Assembly: GCF_018881925.1 (NCBI RefSeq)
Contig: NZ_JACVPL010000001.1
Location: 62,001-126,000, forward strand
DNA: 64,000 bases
DNA from: Polynucleobacter sp. Latsch14-2
GTDB taxonomy: Bacteria > Pseudomonadota > Gammaproteobacteria > Burkholderiales > Burkholderiaceae
Reading direction: 5' to 3'
Part shown: in pieces, positions 28,775 to 38,309 of the stretch
Position numbering within the stretch: the stretch's first letter is position 1
How the letters are laid out: each line of letters opens with the position of its first letter
Translations under genes and position numbers: made by a program
The notes under the pieces: generated by a model
Databases searched by the model: none
What the model saw: the letters and a program-made list of their open reading frames with translations, nothing else
What the model was told of the DNA's origin: nothing

Positions 28775-30606
28775 TGTGCGGCATCGTTGGCGCTGTCTCG
28801 CACAGAAACATTGTTGATGTGTTGGTTGAGGGCTTACGTCGCCTTGAATATCGCGGCTATGATTCTTGTGGTTTTGCGGTAATCAATGGCGCTGATGATA
28901 AGCATCCTATTGAAAGAGCTCGTACCACAGCGCGTGTTGCAGAACTAGCTGCGCAAGGTAAAGATTTCTATGGAACACTTGGTATTGCCCACACCCGCTG
29001 GGCGACTCATGGCAAGCCTGATACCCAAAATGCGCACCCGCATATCTCTAATAACTTAATTGCAGTTGTTCACAACGGCATTATTGAGAACTATGAAACA
29101 CTGCGCACCGAATTAAAAGCGGCTGGTTATGTGTTTGCCTCCGAGACTGATACGGAAGTGATTGCGCATTTAGTTCATCAGCAATATATTGCGCACGACC
29201 AAAAAGATTTAGCGGCCTCAGTGAGGGCTGTCTTACCAAGGCTACATGGCGCTTATGCCATTGGAGTGATCTCTCAAGATAGCCCCGAGGTATTGGTTGG
29301 TGCACGCGTGGGCTCACCTCTGGTAGTAGCGCTTGGCGATCAAGAAAATTTCTTGGCCTCCGATGCTCTCGCCTTGGCAGGTAGAGCCCATGCCATGATG
29401 TATTTAGAGGAGGGTGATGTCGCCATTCTTAATGCTGATGGAGTGCAGGTTGTTGATCAATCAGGCAAGATTGTGCAGCGTGAGAGTAAGTCTATGCCCA
29501 CACAATCTGAGGCAGTAGATCTTGGACCTTATCAGCACTACATGCAAAAAGAAATCTTTGAGCAGCCTAGGGCGATTGGCGATACCCTTGCAAATATTGC
29601 AGCATTTGGACCAGAGCTTTTTGGTGCAAATCCTGAAGAATGGAAATCATTCGACCAAATTTTAATTTTGGCTTGTGGGACTAGTTATTACTCTGCTTGT
29701 GTTGCTAAATATTGGCTAGAAGATATTGCTGGCATCCCAACGCAGGTTGAAATTGCCAGCGAATATCGTTATCGCAACACCATTTCAAATCCTAAGACAC
29801 TCATCGTCGTAGTTTCCCAGTCGGGCGAAACTGCAGATACCTTGGCGGCCTTGCGTCATGCCAAGAGCTTGGGACATCGTTTCACCTTGGCCATTTGCAA
29901 TGTTGCAAGCAGCGCTATGGTGCGTGAAACTCAGTGGCATTTCTTGACAAAAGCCGGCACCGAGATAGGGGTCGCCTCCACTAAGGCATTCACCACTCAG
30001 TTACTTGCCCTTTACCTATTGGCAGTATCTATCGCTAAGCGCGCAGATAGGATTTCTGTCGAAAAAGAAAAAGAGTTATTGCGAGAGTTACGCCACCTAC
30101 CTAAAGCACTTCATGCAGTTCTAGCCTTAGAGCCACAGATCATGGCATGGAGCGAAGCGTTTTCTAAATGTGAAAATGCCCTGTTCTTGGGGCGTGGCCT
30201 GCATTACCCCATCGCGCTAGAGGGTGCTCTCAAGCTCAAAGAGATCTCCTATATTCATGCGGAGGCCTATCCTGCTGGTGAATTAAAGCATGGCCCACTT
30301 GCATTGGTGACGGATAAAATGCCGGTGGTCACTATTGCCCCAAATGACGCGTTATTGGAAAAACTAAAATCCAATATGCAGGAAGTGAAGGCGCGTGGCG
30401 GCAAGCTTTATGTCTTTGCTGATCAAGATACTGAGATAGTCAGTAGTGAGGGTATTAGCGTGATTCGTTTGCCAGAGCATTATGGCAACCTCTCCCCTAT
30501 CTTGCATGTAGTGCCGTTGCAGCTCTTGGCGTATCACACTGCTTGCGCTAGAGGCACCGACGTAGATAAGCCAAGAAACTTGGCTAAGAGTGTGACGGTA
30601 GAGTAA
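28774..30606 (+). CDS. glmS: Glutamine-fructose-6-phosphate aminotransferase
   Basis: GlmS makes glucosamine-6-phosphate from fructose-6-phosphate and glutamine, the first committed step of amino-sugar synthesis. The N-terminal glutaminase begins MCGIVGAV with nucleophile Cys2; two SIS sugar-isomerase domains follow ([17 protein letters not shown], and [18 protein letters not shown]). The C-terminus [12 protein letters not shown] is invariant. The length of 610 aa is normal. No glmS ribozyme could exist upstream, since it overlaps glmU by one base. Confidence 0.97.
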   Translation: MCGIVGAVSHRNIVDVLVEGLRRLEYRGYDSCGFAVINGADDKHPIERARTTARVAELAAQGKDFYGTLGIAHTRWATHGKPDTQNAHPHISNNLIAVVHNGIIENYETLRTELKAAGYVFASETDTEVIAHLVHQQYIAHDQKDLAASVRAVLPRLHGAYAIGVISQDSPEVLVGARVGSPLVVALGDQENFLASDALALAGRAHAMMYLEEGDVAILNADGVQVVDQSGKIVQRESKSMPTQSEAVDLGPYQHYMQKEIFEQPRAIGDTLANIAAFGPELFGANPEEWKSFDQILILACGTSYYSACVAKYWLEDIAGIPTQVEIASEYRYRNTISNPKTLIVVVSQSGETADTLAALRHAKSLGHRFTLAICNVASSAMVRETQWHFLTKAGTEIGVASTKAFTTQLLALYLLAVSIAKRADRISVEKEKELLRELRHLPKALHAVLALEPQIMAWSEAFSKCENALFLGRGLHYPIALEGALKLKEISYIHAEAYPAGELKHGPLALVTDKMPVVTIAPNDALLEKLKSNMQEVKARGGKLYVFADQDTEIVSSEGISVIRLPEHYGNLSPILHVVPLQLLAYHTACARGTDVDKPRNLAKSVTVE

Positions 30607-30643
30607 GTCCACTATTTGAAGTTGACTTCCTAAAGAAGTTATG

Positions 30644-30698
30644 CACAAATTTAGGTAGATAAATCAGGGCTTTACGAAACCCCTTGCCTAATTTTGTG
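30644..30698 (+). repeat. Two-tier hairpin between glmS and the RND efflux operon
   Basis: The outer arms CACAAATTTAGG (30644-30655) and CCTAATTTTGTG (30687-30698) pair over 12 positions with one mismatch. Between them AGGGcTTT pairs with AAAcCCCT around a 3-nt ACG loop with a single C-C mismatch. No U-run follows, so it is not a standard terminator. It lies in the 131-bp gap between glmS and the outer-membrane factor gene and would fall in the 5' leader of the efflux operon or the 3' end of glmS. No other feature is visible in this gap. Confidence 0.55.
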
Positions 30699-30738
30699 TT
30701 CAAATAACTCTTGTACAAGAGGATATTTTTTGCAATTC

Positions 30739-32277
30739 ATGTTTCTCCAAAATGCCCTATCAAAATCTCGCTGGTTTGCATTGGTTATTGCGGCCTGTCT
30801 CTCCGCATGCGCGGTTGGGCCAGATTTCAAGCAGCCTGAGGCACCTAAGACTGCTTCTTATACTGAAACTACTTTAGCCAAAAACCTGACCACTGCACCG
30901 GGCGTACCTGGCGGAACCGAGCAAGAATTTGTAGAGGGCGCTGATATTGAAGCTGGATGGTGGGAGCTTTATAAATCCCCTGAGCTCGACTTGCTGATCA
31001 AGAAAGCATTGCAGCAGAATCCAAACTTAGGTGCCGCAGATGCTGCATTGCGTGCTGCCCAGGAAAATGTGAATGCGCAAATTGGCGGACAGTATTTCCC
31101 TGCTATTGGTCTAGGTGGAAGTGCGGGTAGGCAACAAGTGCCTAGCGCAGCCTTTGGCTTGCCAGGCAATGGCAGCAGCATCTATAACCTCTACAACACC
31201 TCAGTAAATGTGAACTACCGTTTGGATGTTTTTGGGGGTGCGCGTCGAACAGTTGAAAGCGCTCGCGCACAAGCTGAGTTTCAGCAGTTTCAGCTTGAAG
31301 GTGCCTATCTTTCTCTTACAACCAATATTGTGACGGCGGCAATTCAGGAGGCGGCACTACATGCGCAGGTAAAGGCCACTGGCGAGATATTGAAAGCACA
31401 GACTAATCTTGCTGAAGTAACTGAAAAGCAGCTCCTTATTGGTACAGTTTCTAAGGTGGATGTCACTTCTCAACAGGCTTTGGTATCCACATCGCAGGTA
31501 GATCTTTTTAACTACCAACGTAATCTTGATTTTGCGCGTAATCAATTGGCGGTGTATATCGGGGAATTGCCAAGTAATGCAAAGATTGCTAATTTTGATT
31601 TAAGTAATTTGCATCTTCCTGAAAAGCTACCACTTTCCATTCCTTCGAGTTTAGTGCGCCAGCGTCCCGATGTGAGGGCCGCAGAGGCTCAGCTGAAATC
31701 AACGAATGCCTTGATTGGCGTAGCAACAGCTAATCTGTTGCCGCAGATCAATTTGACTGGCGCTATCGGCTCTGAAGCATTAACTACCGGCGCCTTATTT
31801 GGGCCCGGCGCTGCCTTATGGTCAGTTGCCGGTGGGGTCTTTCAGCCTTTATTCCAGGGCGGCCAGCTCTTGGCTCAACGTCGTGGTGCAATTGCAAATT
31901 ATGAGCAAGCAGTTTATCAATATCAAGCAACAGTATTAACTGCATTTCAAGATGTGGCTAATGCACTGCGGGCCCTAGAGACGGGAGCTCAAGTATTAAG
32001 GTCTGCCTCTGATGCTGAGCGTTATGCCTACGAAACCTTGAACTTAGTTGAACAACAATATAAGTTTGGAACGGCTAGTTATCTTTCGGTTTTGTACTAT
32101 CAAAATCAATATCAACAGGCAAAAGTGAAATCTATTTCTGCTCAGGCCACGCGCTTTGCTGACACAGCAGCTTTATTTGCAGCATTAGGCGGGGGTTGGT
32201 GGAATCGAGCTGGTCCAGCCTTTCAACCAAAAGACATAGCAAACAAAGATCAAAATGAAACTTCTGGAAACAATTAA
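30739..32277 (+). CDS. RND efflux outer-membrane factor lipoprotein (OprM/NodT family)
   Basis: The trimeric outer-membrane channel of a tripartite pump. From the ATG at 30739 the protein begins with a lipoprotein signal peptide, LVIAACLSAC, with lipobox LSAC and the typical CAVGPDFKQP mature start. Two internally repeated outer-membrane efflux domains follow, including SSLVRQRPDVRAAEAQLKS (core RQRPDVRAAE). The frame is open to a GTG at 30694, but that codon lies in a hairpin and would spoil the signal peptide. The last 23 bp overlap the adaptor gene. The drug or solute range is unknown. Confidence 0.9.
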   Translation: MFLQNALSKSRWFALVIAACLSACAVGPDFKQPEAPKTASYTETTLAKNLTTAPGVPGGTEQEFVEGADIEAGWWELYKSPELDLLIKKALQQNPNLGAADAALRAAQENVNAQIGGQYFPAIGLGGSAGRQQVPSAAFGLPGNGSSIYNLYNTSVNVNYRLDVFGGARRTVESARAQAEFQQFQLEGAYLSLTTNIVTAAIQEAALHAQVKATGEILKAQTNLAEVTEKQLLIGTVSKVDVTSQQALVSTSQVDLFNYQRNLDFARNQLAVYIGELPSNAKIANFDLSNLHLPEKLPLSIPSSLVRQRPDVRAAEAQLKSTNALIGVATANLLPQINLTGAIGSEALTTGALFGPGAALWSVAGGVFQPLFQGGQLLAQRRGAIANYEQAVYQYQATVLTAFQDVANALRALETGAQVLRSASDAERYAYETLNLVEQQYKFGTASYLSVLYYQNQYQQAKVKSISAQATRFADTAALFAALGGGWWNRAGPAFQPKDIANKDQNETSGNN

Positions 32278-33586
32278 GACCAAGGTTGTGGCCCTCGCTG
32301 TTAGCTTCTGGGCTTGGACGCTAGCTAAAGCGGAAGAGTGGAAGCTGCGTGAGAAGGGTGTTTCCTTCTGGGGGAAAATAAAAGCACTTTGGGCTCGTAT
32401 TGGTCAAAAGTGGCGCAGTACAAAGGCGCATGAAAAGCTGATGGCCATGGAGCCCCTACAGCGTCGCATGATCATCATGCTTTGTGGAGTGTTTCTATTG
32501 CTTGGATTGATTTTCGCTTTTAATCAATTCAAGACCTTCATGATTAAACATTTTATTTCAGCCGCAGGATTGCCTCCTGCGGCCGTATCAACGATGGCGA
32601 TTACTTCCGAGCCATGGCAACTTAAATTATCAAGCGTTGGGAACGTGCGTGCTTTTAGAGGGGTTGATCTTAGTACTGAAATTGGCGGCTTGGTGCAAAC
32701 CGTTCCCGTAAAGTCTGGCATAGATGTAAAAGAGGGTGACTTACTCATTAAATTAAATGATGCCTCTGATGTTGCTCAGCTAAATTCTCTTAAGGCGCTG
32801 GCAGAGTTGGCTAAAGTACTCAATGAGCGTGATAAACAGCAATTAGCTATCCAGGCGATTAGTAAGAACGTCTACGACACCAGCAAGGCAGATGCCAAAT
32901 CTAAGCAAGCGCAAGTAGAGGCGCAAATTGCCTTGGTAGCAAAGAAGAATTTAAAGGCGCCATTTAGTGGACGCGTTGGTATTGTGGCCATCAATCCGGG
33001 TCAGTATGTTAATCCTGGCGACAAGTTGCTGACATTACAAACCTTAGACCCTATTTTTGTGGATTTTAATTTGCCACAAAGTAATGCTGAACAAATTCAG
33101 GTGGGCCAGGAAATTGTCGTTACAACAGATGCATTTAAAGGCACTAGCTTTACGGGCAAGATTACAGCTGTCAGCCCAAAGGTGGATAGCAATACTCGCA
33201 ATATTCAAATAGAAGCCCAAGTGGCCAATCCTGATAAAAAGATTTTGCCGGGCATGTTTGCTAATGTGAATATCAATATCGGTGAAGAGGTAAAGCTATT
33301 GACCTTGCCGCAAACGGCTATCACCTATAACCCTTATGGCTCTACTATATTTATTGCCAAGCCTACCGGCAAAAAAGATAAGCAAGGCAAGCCTGCCCTA
33401 GAGGCTCAGCAGGTGTTTGTTACTACCGGCCAAACCCGAGGGGATCAAGTATCGATTCTTAAAGGAGTTGACGAGGGTGCAACTGTGGTGACTAGTGGCC
33501 AATTGAAGCTAAAGAATGGTACGCCGCTTATTATTAACAATAAAGTACAGCCAACAAATTTACCCGATCCTAAGCCACAGGAATGA
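32255..33586 (+). CDS. RND efflux periplasmic adaptor (membrane fusion protein)
   Basis: The adaptor linking the inner-membrane pump to the outer-membrane channel. The hydrophobic anchor is MIIMLCGVFLLLGLIFAF (about residues 72-89), followed by the lipoyl half-motif VDLSTEIGGLVQTVPVKSG, a short hairpin, and the second half FSGRVGIVAINPGQYV. The beta-barrel block DPIFVDFNLPQS and LPQTAITYNPYG complete it. Unusually, about 70 residues rich in Trp, Lys and Ala precede the anchor. The alternative starts ATG 32441 or 32447 would remove this and give a normal N-terminus. The upstream start overlaps the channel gene by 23 bp. Confidence 0.88.
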   Translation: MKLLETIKTKVVALAVSFWAWTLAKAEEWKLREKGVSFWGKIKALWARIGQKWRSTKAHEKLMAMEPLQRRMIIMLCGVFLLLGLIFAFNQFKTFMIKHFISAAGLPPAAVSTMAITSEPWQLKLSSVGNVRAFRGVDLSTEIGGLVQTVPVKSGIDVKEGDLLIKLNDASDVAQLNSLKALAELAKVLNERDKQQLAIQAISKNVYDTSKADAKSKQAQVEAQIALVAKKNLKAPFSGRVGIVAINPGQYVNPGDKLLTLQTLDPIFVDFNLPQSNAEQIQVGQEIVVTTDAFKGTSFTGKITAVSPKVDSNTRNIQIEAQVANPDKKILPGMFANVNINIGEEVKLLTLPQTAITYNPYGSTIFIAKPTGKKDKQGKPALEAQQVFVTTGQTRGDQVSILKGVDEGATVVTSGQLKLKNGTPLIINNKVQPTNLPDPKPQE

Positions 33587-33593
33587 TCAGTAG

Positions 33594-36500
33594 ATGAACT
33601 GGACTGACATATTTATTCGTAAGCCAGTGTTATCACTGGTAGTGAGCGCACTTGTACTGGTATTTGGTTTGAAGGCCATTGGTTCCTTGCCAGTAAATCA
33701 ATATCCTCAAACCCAAAATGCAATTGTCACGATTACAACTTCCTACTATGGCGCAGATCCGGAAACGATTGCCGGTTTTATTACACAACCACTAGAAGCC
33801 TCGGTAGCCCAAGCACAGGGGATCGATTACCTTTCATCTACCAGCGTCAGTGGGACATCGACGATTATTGCTACTCTGAAGTTGAATTATGACTCCAATG
33901 CTGCATTAACTCAGATTCAGACCCAAATTAGCGCAGTAAAGAATCAGCTTCCGCCACAAGCCCAACAACCAGTATTGACTGTACAAGTTGGTCAATCGAC
34001 TGATGCTATGTACATGGGATTCTATAGCGATGAAATTCAAAATAACGCTACTACCGATTACTTATTGCGGGTTGTAAAACCTAAGTTCGATTCTATTGAT
34101 GGCGTCCAAACTGCGGAAATTATTGGTGGTAGAAAATTTGCATTACGTGCTTGGCTTGATCGCGAGAGAATGGCTGGCTTGGGTGTTGGAGCTGATGACG
34201 TCTACAACGCATTGGCTGCGAATAATTATTTATCAGCGGTTGGAAGCACCAAAGGGGATATGGTATCAGTCGACTTAGTTGCCGGTACCGACCTTCATTC
34301 GCTAGATGGTTTTCGTAAATTAGTGGTTAAGAGCGATGGCGTGAACATCGTTTATTTAGATCAAGTCGCTACCGTTACATTAGGATCTGAGGACTACACC
34401 ACTAATGTTGCATTTAGTGGAAAGCAATCCGTGTTTATTGGTATTAAGGTTGCTCCCCAGGCTAACTTATTAGATGTCGCCGAGCGAGTTAGAACGGTTT
34501 TGCCAGGTATTCAGAAACAACTACCGGTCGGTTTAACAGGCAAGATTGTTTACGATTCCACTCAATTTATTACCACCTCAATCAGCGAAGTGATTAAGAC
34601 TCTGCTTGAGGCTTTATGCATTGTTACGGTAGTAATTTATCTTTTCTTGGGCAGTTATCGTGCAGTAGCCATACCTGTAATTGCAATGCCTCTCTCCTTG
34701 ATTGGCACATTTTTTCTAATGCAAATTTTAGGCTACTCGATCAATTTACTGACTTTGCTCGCATTGGTACTGGCCATTGGGTTGGTAGTCGATGATGCGA
34801 TTATTGTCGTTGAGAACGTCGATCGCCATATGAAAGAAGGTAAATCTCCATTAGAGGCATCTTTGATCGCAGCTCGTGAGTTAGGCGGCCCCATCTTGGC
34901 AATGACCGTGGTGTTAATTGCGGTGTACATTCCAATCGGGTTCCAAGGTGGCTTAACGGGGGCACTCTTTACTGAATTTGCTTTTACTTTGGCTAGCGCT
35001 GTTGCGGTATCGGGCTTGATTGCCCTGACACTTTCACCAATGATGTGTTCTCGGATTTTTACCGAGGCACAAGAAGCATCTCCTTTTGTTGAAAAGATTG
35101 ATCGTGTCTTTGAAAAAGTACATCACGGATATCAAAGCACCTTGCGTAATCTGCTCTCGACCTGGCAAGTCATTATTGTGATGGGTGTTCTATTGCTTGG
35201 TGGAGTAGCTTACTTGTATGCTACATCTCGCGCAGAGTTGGCGCCTACTGAAGATCAGGGGATTGTGCTGATGCAGGCTTATGGTCCAGCCAACAGTACT
35301 GTTACCCAGATGCAAACCTATGCCGATCAGATCTTTCAAATTGCCAGCGCTGAGCCCGAGTATGAACAGGCCTTCCAGATCACTAGCCCTAATACCAGCT
35401 TTGGGGGTATTTTATTAAAGGACTGGGACCAGCGTAGTCGTACCGCTACCCAGCTCCAGCAGGATATGCAGAATAAGTGGAACACAATTGCTGGCGCGCG
35501 AGTGGCAGCGTTTCAATTTCCTGCGCTACCTGGTGCACAGGGCTTGCCTGTTCAGGTCGTTATTACAACAACCGAGCCTTATGATCAGTTAAATGAAGTT
35601 TCTCAGGCGGTGCTGGATAAGGCACGCCGTAGTGGAAATTTTTTCTTTGTTGATACCGATCTTAAGATCGATAAGCCTCAAGATACCTTAGTCATTGATC
35701 GGGAAAAGGTAGCTGCACTAGGCATGACTCAGCAACAAGTTGGCGCAGCCTTATCTGCAGCACTGGGTGGTGGCTATGTCAATTACTTCTCAGTGTCTGG
35801 ACGATCCTACAAGGTTATTCCACAAGTTAAACAGGTTGATCGTTTAAATCCCGATCAGATTTTGGATTACTATATCCGCACTCCAAGTGGTGCGATGATT
35901 CAGGCGCGCACGATTGCGTCGATCAAGCAAAAGGTTGTTCCGGAATCAATTAATCACTTTCAACAACTAAATTCAGCAACGATTTCTGGGGTTAGTACGC
36001 CGTTTATTTCTCAGGCTGATCTATTGGAGTACATGCGCCAAACCTTGCAAGAGGTTGCGCCCAACGGCTACAGCATTGATTATGCTGGGCCATCTCGTCA
36101 ATTTATGGCGGAGTCCGGCGGATTTTTGGTGACCATGTTCTTTGCAATTTTGATCGTATTCCTCGTACTGGCTGCTCAATTTGAAAGTTTCCGCGATCCG
36201 ATTGTGATTCTAGTTTCTGTACCACTGGCTTTGTTTGGCGCATTGATCTTCATTAATCTAGGGTTCACAACTCTGAATGTTTACACGCAGGTTGGCTTAG
36301 TAACGCTCATGGGTCTGATTAGTAAGCACGGGATTTTGATTGTAGAGTTTGCCAATGAGTTGCAACTAGCTGGACGTAGCAAGCTCGAGGCAATTATTGA
36401 GGCATGTAGTGTACGTCTAAGACCAATTTTGATGACTACAGCAGCGATGGTATTGGGCGTGGTTCCGCTAGTGATTGCTTCGGGTGCTGGCGCTGCTGGA

Positions 36501-36629
36501 CGCCAATCAATGGGTATTGTGATCTTTACTGGATTATCGATTGGTACGCTGTTTACTTTATTTGTGGTTCCTGCAATGTATCTCTTCATTGGCGCTGACC
36601 ACCATGAGAAGAAATTTAATCAACAGTAA
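33594..36629 (+). CDS. RND efflux inner-membrane transporter (HAE1 family)
   Basis: The proton-driven pump of the tripartite system, 1011 aa, with 12 predicted membrane spans and two large periplasmic loops. It starts with WTDIFIRKPVLSLVVSALV. The proton-relay pair Asp400-Asp401 in LVVDDAIIVVENV (TM4) and Lys911 in GLISKHGILIVEF (TM10) are intact, so it should be active. Sequence features such as SLPVNQYPQTQNAIVTI resemble the MexW/MdtB-type hydrophobe/amphiphile branch. It follows the adaptor by 7 bp and ends the operon before an intrinsic terminator. No regulator gene is adjacent. Confidence 0.93.
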   Translation: MNWTDIFIRKPVLSLVVSALVLVFGLKAIGSLPVNQYPQTQNAIVTITTSYYGADPETIAGFITQPLEASVAQAQGIDYLSSTSVSGTSTIIATLKLNYDSNAALTQIQTQISAVKNQLPPQAQQPVLTVQVGQSTDAMYMGFYSDEIQNNATTDYLLRVVKPKFDSIDGVQTAEIIGGRKFALRAWLDRERMAGLGVGADDVYNALAANNYLSAVGSTKGDMVSVDLVAGTDLHSLDGFRKLVVKSDGVNIVYLDQVATVTLGSEDYTTNVAFSGKQSVFIGIKVAPQANLLDVAERVRTVLPGIQKQLPVGLTGKIVYDSTQFITTSISEVIKTLLEALCIVTVVIYLFLGSYRAVAIPVIAMPLSLIGTFFLMQILGYSINLLTLLALVLAIGLVVDDAIIVVENVDRHMKEGKSPLEASLIAARELGGPILAMTVVLIAVYIPIGFQGGLTGALFTEFAFTLASAVAVSGLIALTLSPMMCSRIFTEAQEASPFVEKIDRVFEKVHHGYQSTLRNLLSTWQVIIVMGVLLLGGVAYLYATSRAELAPTEDQGIVLMQAYGPANSTVTQMQTYADQIFQIASAEPEYEQAFQITSPNTSFGGILLKDWDQRSRTATQLQQDMQNKWNTIAGARVAAFQFPALPGAQGLPVQVVITTTEPYDQLNEVSQAVLDKARRSGNFFFVDTDLKIDKPQDTLVIDREKVAALGMTQQQVGAALSAALGGGYVNYFSVSGRSYKVIPQVKQVDRLNPDQILDYYIRTPSGAMIQARTIASIKQKVVPESINHFQQLNSATISGVSTPFISQADLLEYMRQTLQEVAPNGYSIDYAGPSRQFMAESGGFLVTMFFAILIVFLVLAAQFESFRDPIVILVSVPLALFGALIFINLGFTTLNVYTQVGLVTLMGLISKHGILIVEFANELQLAGRSKLEAIIEACSVRLRPILMTTAAMVLGVVPLVIASGAGAAGRQSMGIVIFTGLSIGTLFTLFVVPAMYLFIGADHHEKKFNQQ

Positions 36630-36651
36630 GTAGGCTGCAACGATTGCATTA

Positions 36652-36681
36652 AAAAAGGGTGAACTAATGTTCACCCTTTTT
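36652..36681 (+). terminator. Bidirectional intrinsic terminator
   Basis: AAAAAGGGTGAAC (36652-36664) pairs perfectly with GTTCACCCTTTTT (36669-36681) around TAAT. The A-tract on the 5' side and T-tract on the 3' side let it work in both directions: for the RND operon (plus) and for the GST-side minus-strand operon. It is the only classical rho-independent terminator I see in the window. Confidence 0.9.
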
Positions 36682-36720
36682 ATTATGCCAAGCTAATGGA
36701 GATGGCTTATTAGCCCCAAA

Positions 36721-37380
36721 CTATTTAATAATATTTAGTTTTTTTTCTGCGACCGCGCTATATTTGGTTTCGGATTCTAGGCGTTTTAACCAGGCATCGA
36801 TATTTTTGAGGTCAGCACGTGGACCAGTTTTTTCAGGGAATGCTTCGTGTAGGAGAATCCAGCGTCCAACGCATAGTGCTAATGCAATATCGCCAATATG
36901 AAATTGATTCCCAGAGCAGTATTTGTGAGTGGCTAGGGTTTGATCTAATAGGCTCAGTAATTGATTGGCCTCTTGATAGGCTTTATGAATTGCATCATAT
37001 TTACGTTCAGCTTCGGGTACGCGAGTCAATCCCAAGAAAGGGGTTCGTAGTACAGGCCACATTGTGCCCAGTTGCCAATCAAGCCATTTTTCAGAGCCAT
37101 ACTGACTAGCAATATCAGCTGGAAAACGTTGTCGTTTATCGTGCTGCCGTGCCAAGTAGCGCATGATGGTATTGGATTCCCAGAGGGTAATGCCGTCATC
37201 CTCTAAGGTTGGTACCAGGCCATTCGGATTGAGCGTCAAAAACTCAGGAGTGCGATTAAGACCGAATTGAAGACCGGCATCAATGCGCTCATAGTCCTTG
37301 CCTTCCTCGAGCCCTAACTCGTCAAGACACCACAGTACTTTTTGTACATTGATTGAGCTTTTTCTACCCCATAAACGCAT
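36721..37380 (-). CDS. Glutathione S-transferase family protein
   Basis: A two-domain GST: an N-terminal thioredoxin-like domain beginning MRLWGRKSSINVQKVLWCLDELGLE (core SSINVQKVLWCLDE), with NGLVPTLEDDG and WESNTIMRYLA supplying the glutathione-binding Pro and Glu-Ser, and a C-terminal helical domain. The Ser-Ser-Ile-Asn pattern near residue 9-12 points to a Ser-type catalytic residue. The ATG at 37380 has AAGGAAAT upstream; a GTG one codon earlier is also open. Substrate unknown. Confidence 0.85.
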   Translation of the reverse strand: MRLWGRKSSINVQKVLWCLDELGLEEGKDYERIDAGLQFGLNRTPEFLTLNPNGLVPTLEDDGITLWESNTIMRYLARQHDKRQRFPADIASQYGSEKWLDWQLGTMWPVLRTPFLGLTRVPEAERKYDAIHKAYQEANQLLSLLDQTLATHKYCSGNQFHIGDIALALCVGRWILLHEAFPEKTGPRADLKNIDAWLKRLESETKYSAVAEKKLNIIK

Positions 37381-37413
37381 CACAGTATTTCCTTCTTTGT
37401 TATCTGAGAAAAA

Positions 37414-37914
37414 TTAAACCGCTTGAAGTTCAGTTAAATCTAGCCCGAGAAACTTGCTGCGTGCAAAAATAAGTGGCTTGCGTTCGGGGTAATTTTTTAA
37501 GTTTAAAACTTTAGCTACGATGATGTTGTGATCCCCGCCAGTGTGCACAGAGACGGTTTCGCATTCGTAGTAGGCAACACAGTCATTAATCTGCTCAAGC
37601 CCGCTGCCAATGGTTTGGTGCGAGATGTTGTCAAATTGCTTTTCTTTTACCTTGGCAAAGTGCATTGCCAAGTCTTCTTGAGAGCGTTCTAGTACGTGAA
37701 TCAGTTGTCTGTGCCCTATTTCAAAATAGGGCATCAGACGAGAGTGTTTATTCAGGCTCCAAAGAATGAGCGGTGGCTCTAGTGAAACAGTATTAAATGA
37801 GCTGATCGTAATGCCATGGGGATGGCCATCAGGATCTAAGCAAGTAATGACTGTGACCCCTGTGGCAAAAGAAGCAAATCCATGGCGGAGTTCTTGCGAG
37901 GTAAATGGGGTCAT
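37414..37914 (-). CDS. Flavin reductase family protein (FMN-binding split barrel)
   Basis: A 166-aa flavin reductase-like protein. FRHxFASFATGVTVIT at the N-terminus (here LRHGFASFATGVTVITC), HGITISSFNTVSLEPPLILWSL, and the C-terminal GGDHNIIVAKV motif with its conserved His are typical. Such proteins reduce FMN or FAD with NAD(P)H for a partner monooxygenase, but none is adjacent, so the client is unknown. It shares a strand with the GST gene (33 bp apart) and a small lipoprotein upstream. Confidence 0.85.
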   Translation of the reverse strand: MTPFTSQELRHGFASFATGVTVITCLDPDGHPHGITISSFNTVSLEPPLILWSLNKHSRLMPYFEIGHRQLIHVLERSQEDLAMHFAKVKEKQFDNISHQTIGSGLEQINDCVAYYECETVSVHTGGDHNIIVAKVLNLKNYPERKPLIFARSKFLGLDLTELQAV

Positions 37915-37925
37915 CAGTGGGTGAC

Positions 37926-38222
37926 TTATTTGTCGTCAGTCTTTTTCTCAGGCTCAATACTTGTACCTGGGATCGGAATTAATACTTCATTCTCTTGAGC
38001 TTTTACGCATTTGAAGCGATATTCGCTACCTGCTTTTGAGAGAAAGCTGGCCCCTTCATAGAAGTCACCCTTGCAAGCCTTGGTCGCAAAGTCCATGACT
38101 GTTTGAGGATTGGCGCTGGAGTTAATGAGGCGCATATTGCCCATAGACATGTTGATCTGGGTTGAATAGCAACCAGAGAGCAGTGAGCCAGAAAATGCCG
38201 TTAATAGTAGAATTTTTTTCAT
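37926..38222 (-). CDS. Small hypothetical lipoprotein
   Basis: I do not recognise the family. From the ATG at 38222, preceded by an excellent GGAGG site, the 98-aa protein starts MKKILLLTAFSGSLLSGC, a lipoprotein signal with lipobox LSGC. The mature part has two further cysteines (in ATKACKGD and YRFKCVKA) that could form a disulfide, and an acidic-basic C-terminal tail. An upstream in-frame ATG at 38240 would spoil the signal peptide. It is probably an envelope protein co-transcribed with the flavin reductase gene. Confidence 0.7.
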   Translation of the reverse strand: MKKILLLTAFSGSLLSGCYSTQINMSMGNMRLINSSANPQTVMDFATKACKGDFYEGASFLSKAGSEYRFKCVKAQENEVLIPIPGTSIEPEKKTDDK

Positions 38223-38309
38223 GGAAACCTCCATAATCAATAATGCTCGTTAGGATAAACCCTTTAGGGAATTGTTGTGGAGAATTGCTCTGCTTAAAAA
38301 GGAAGATAT

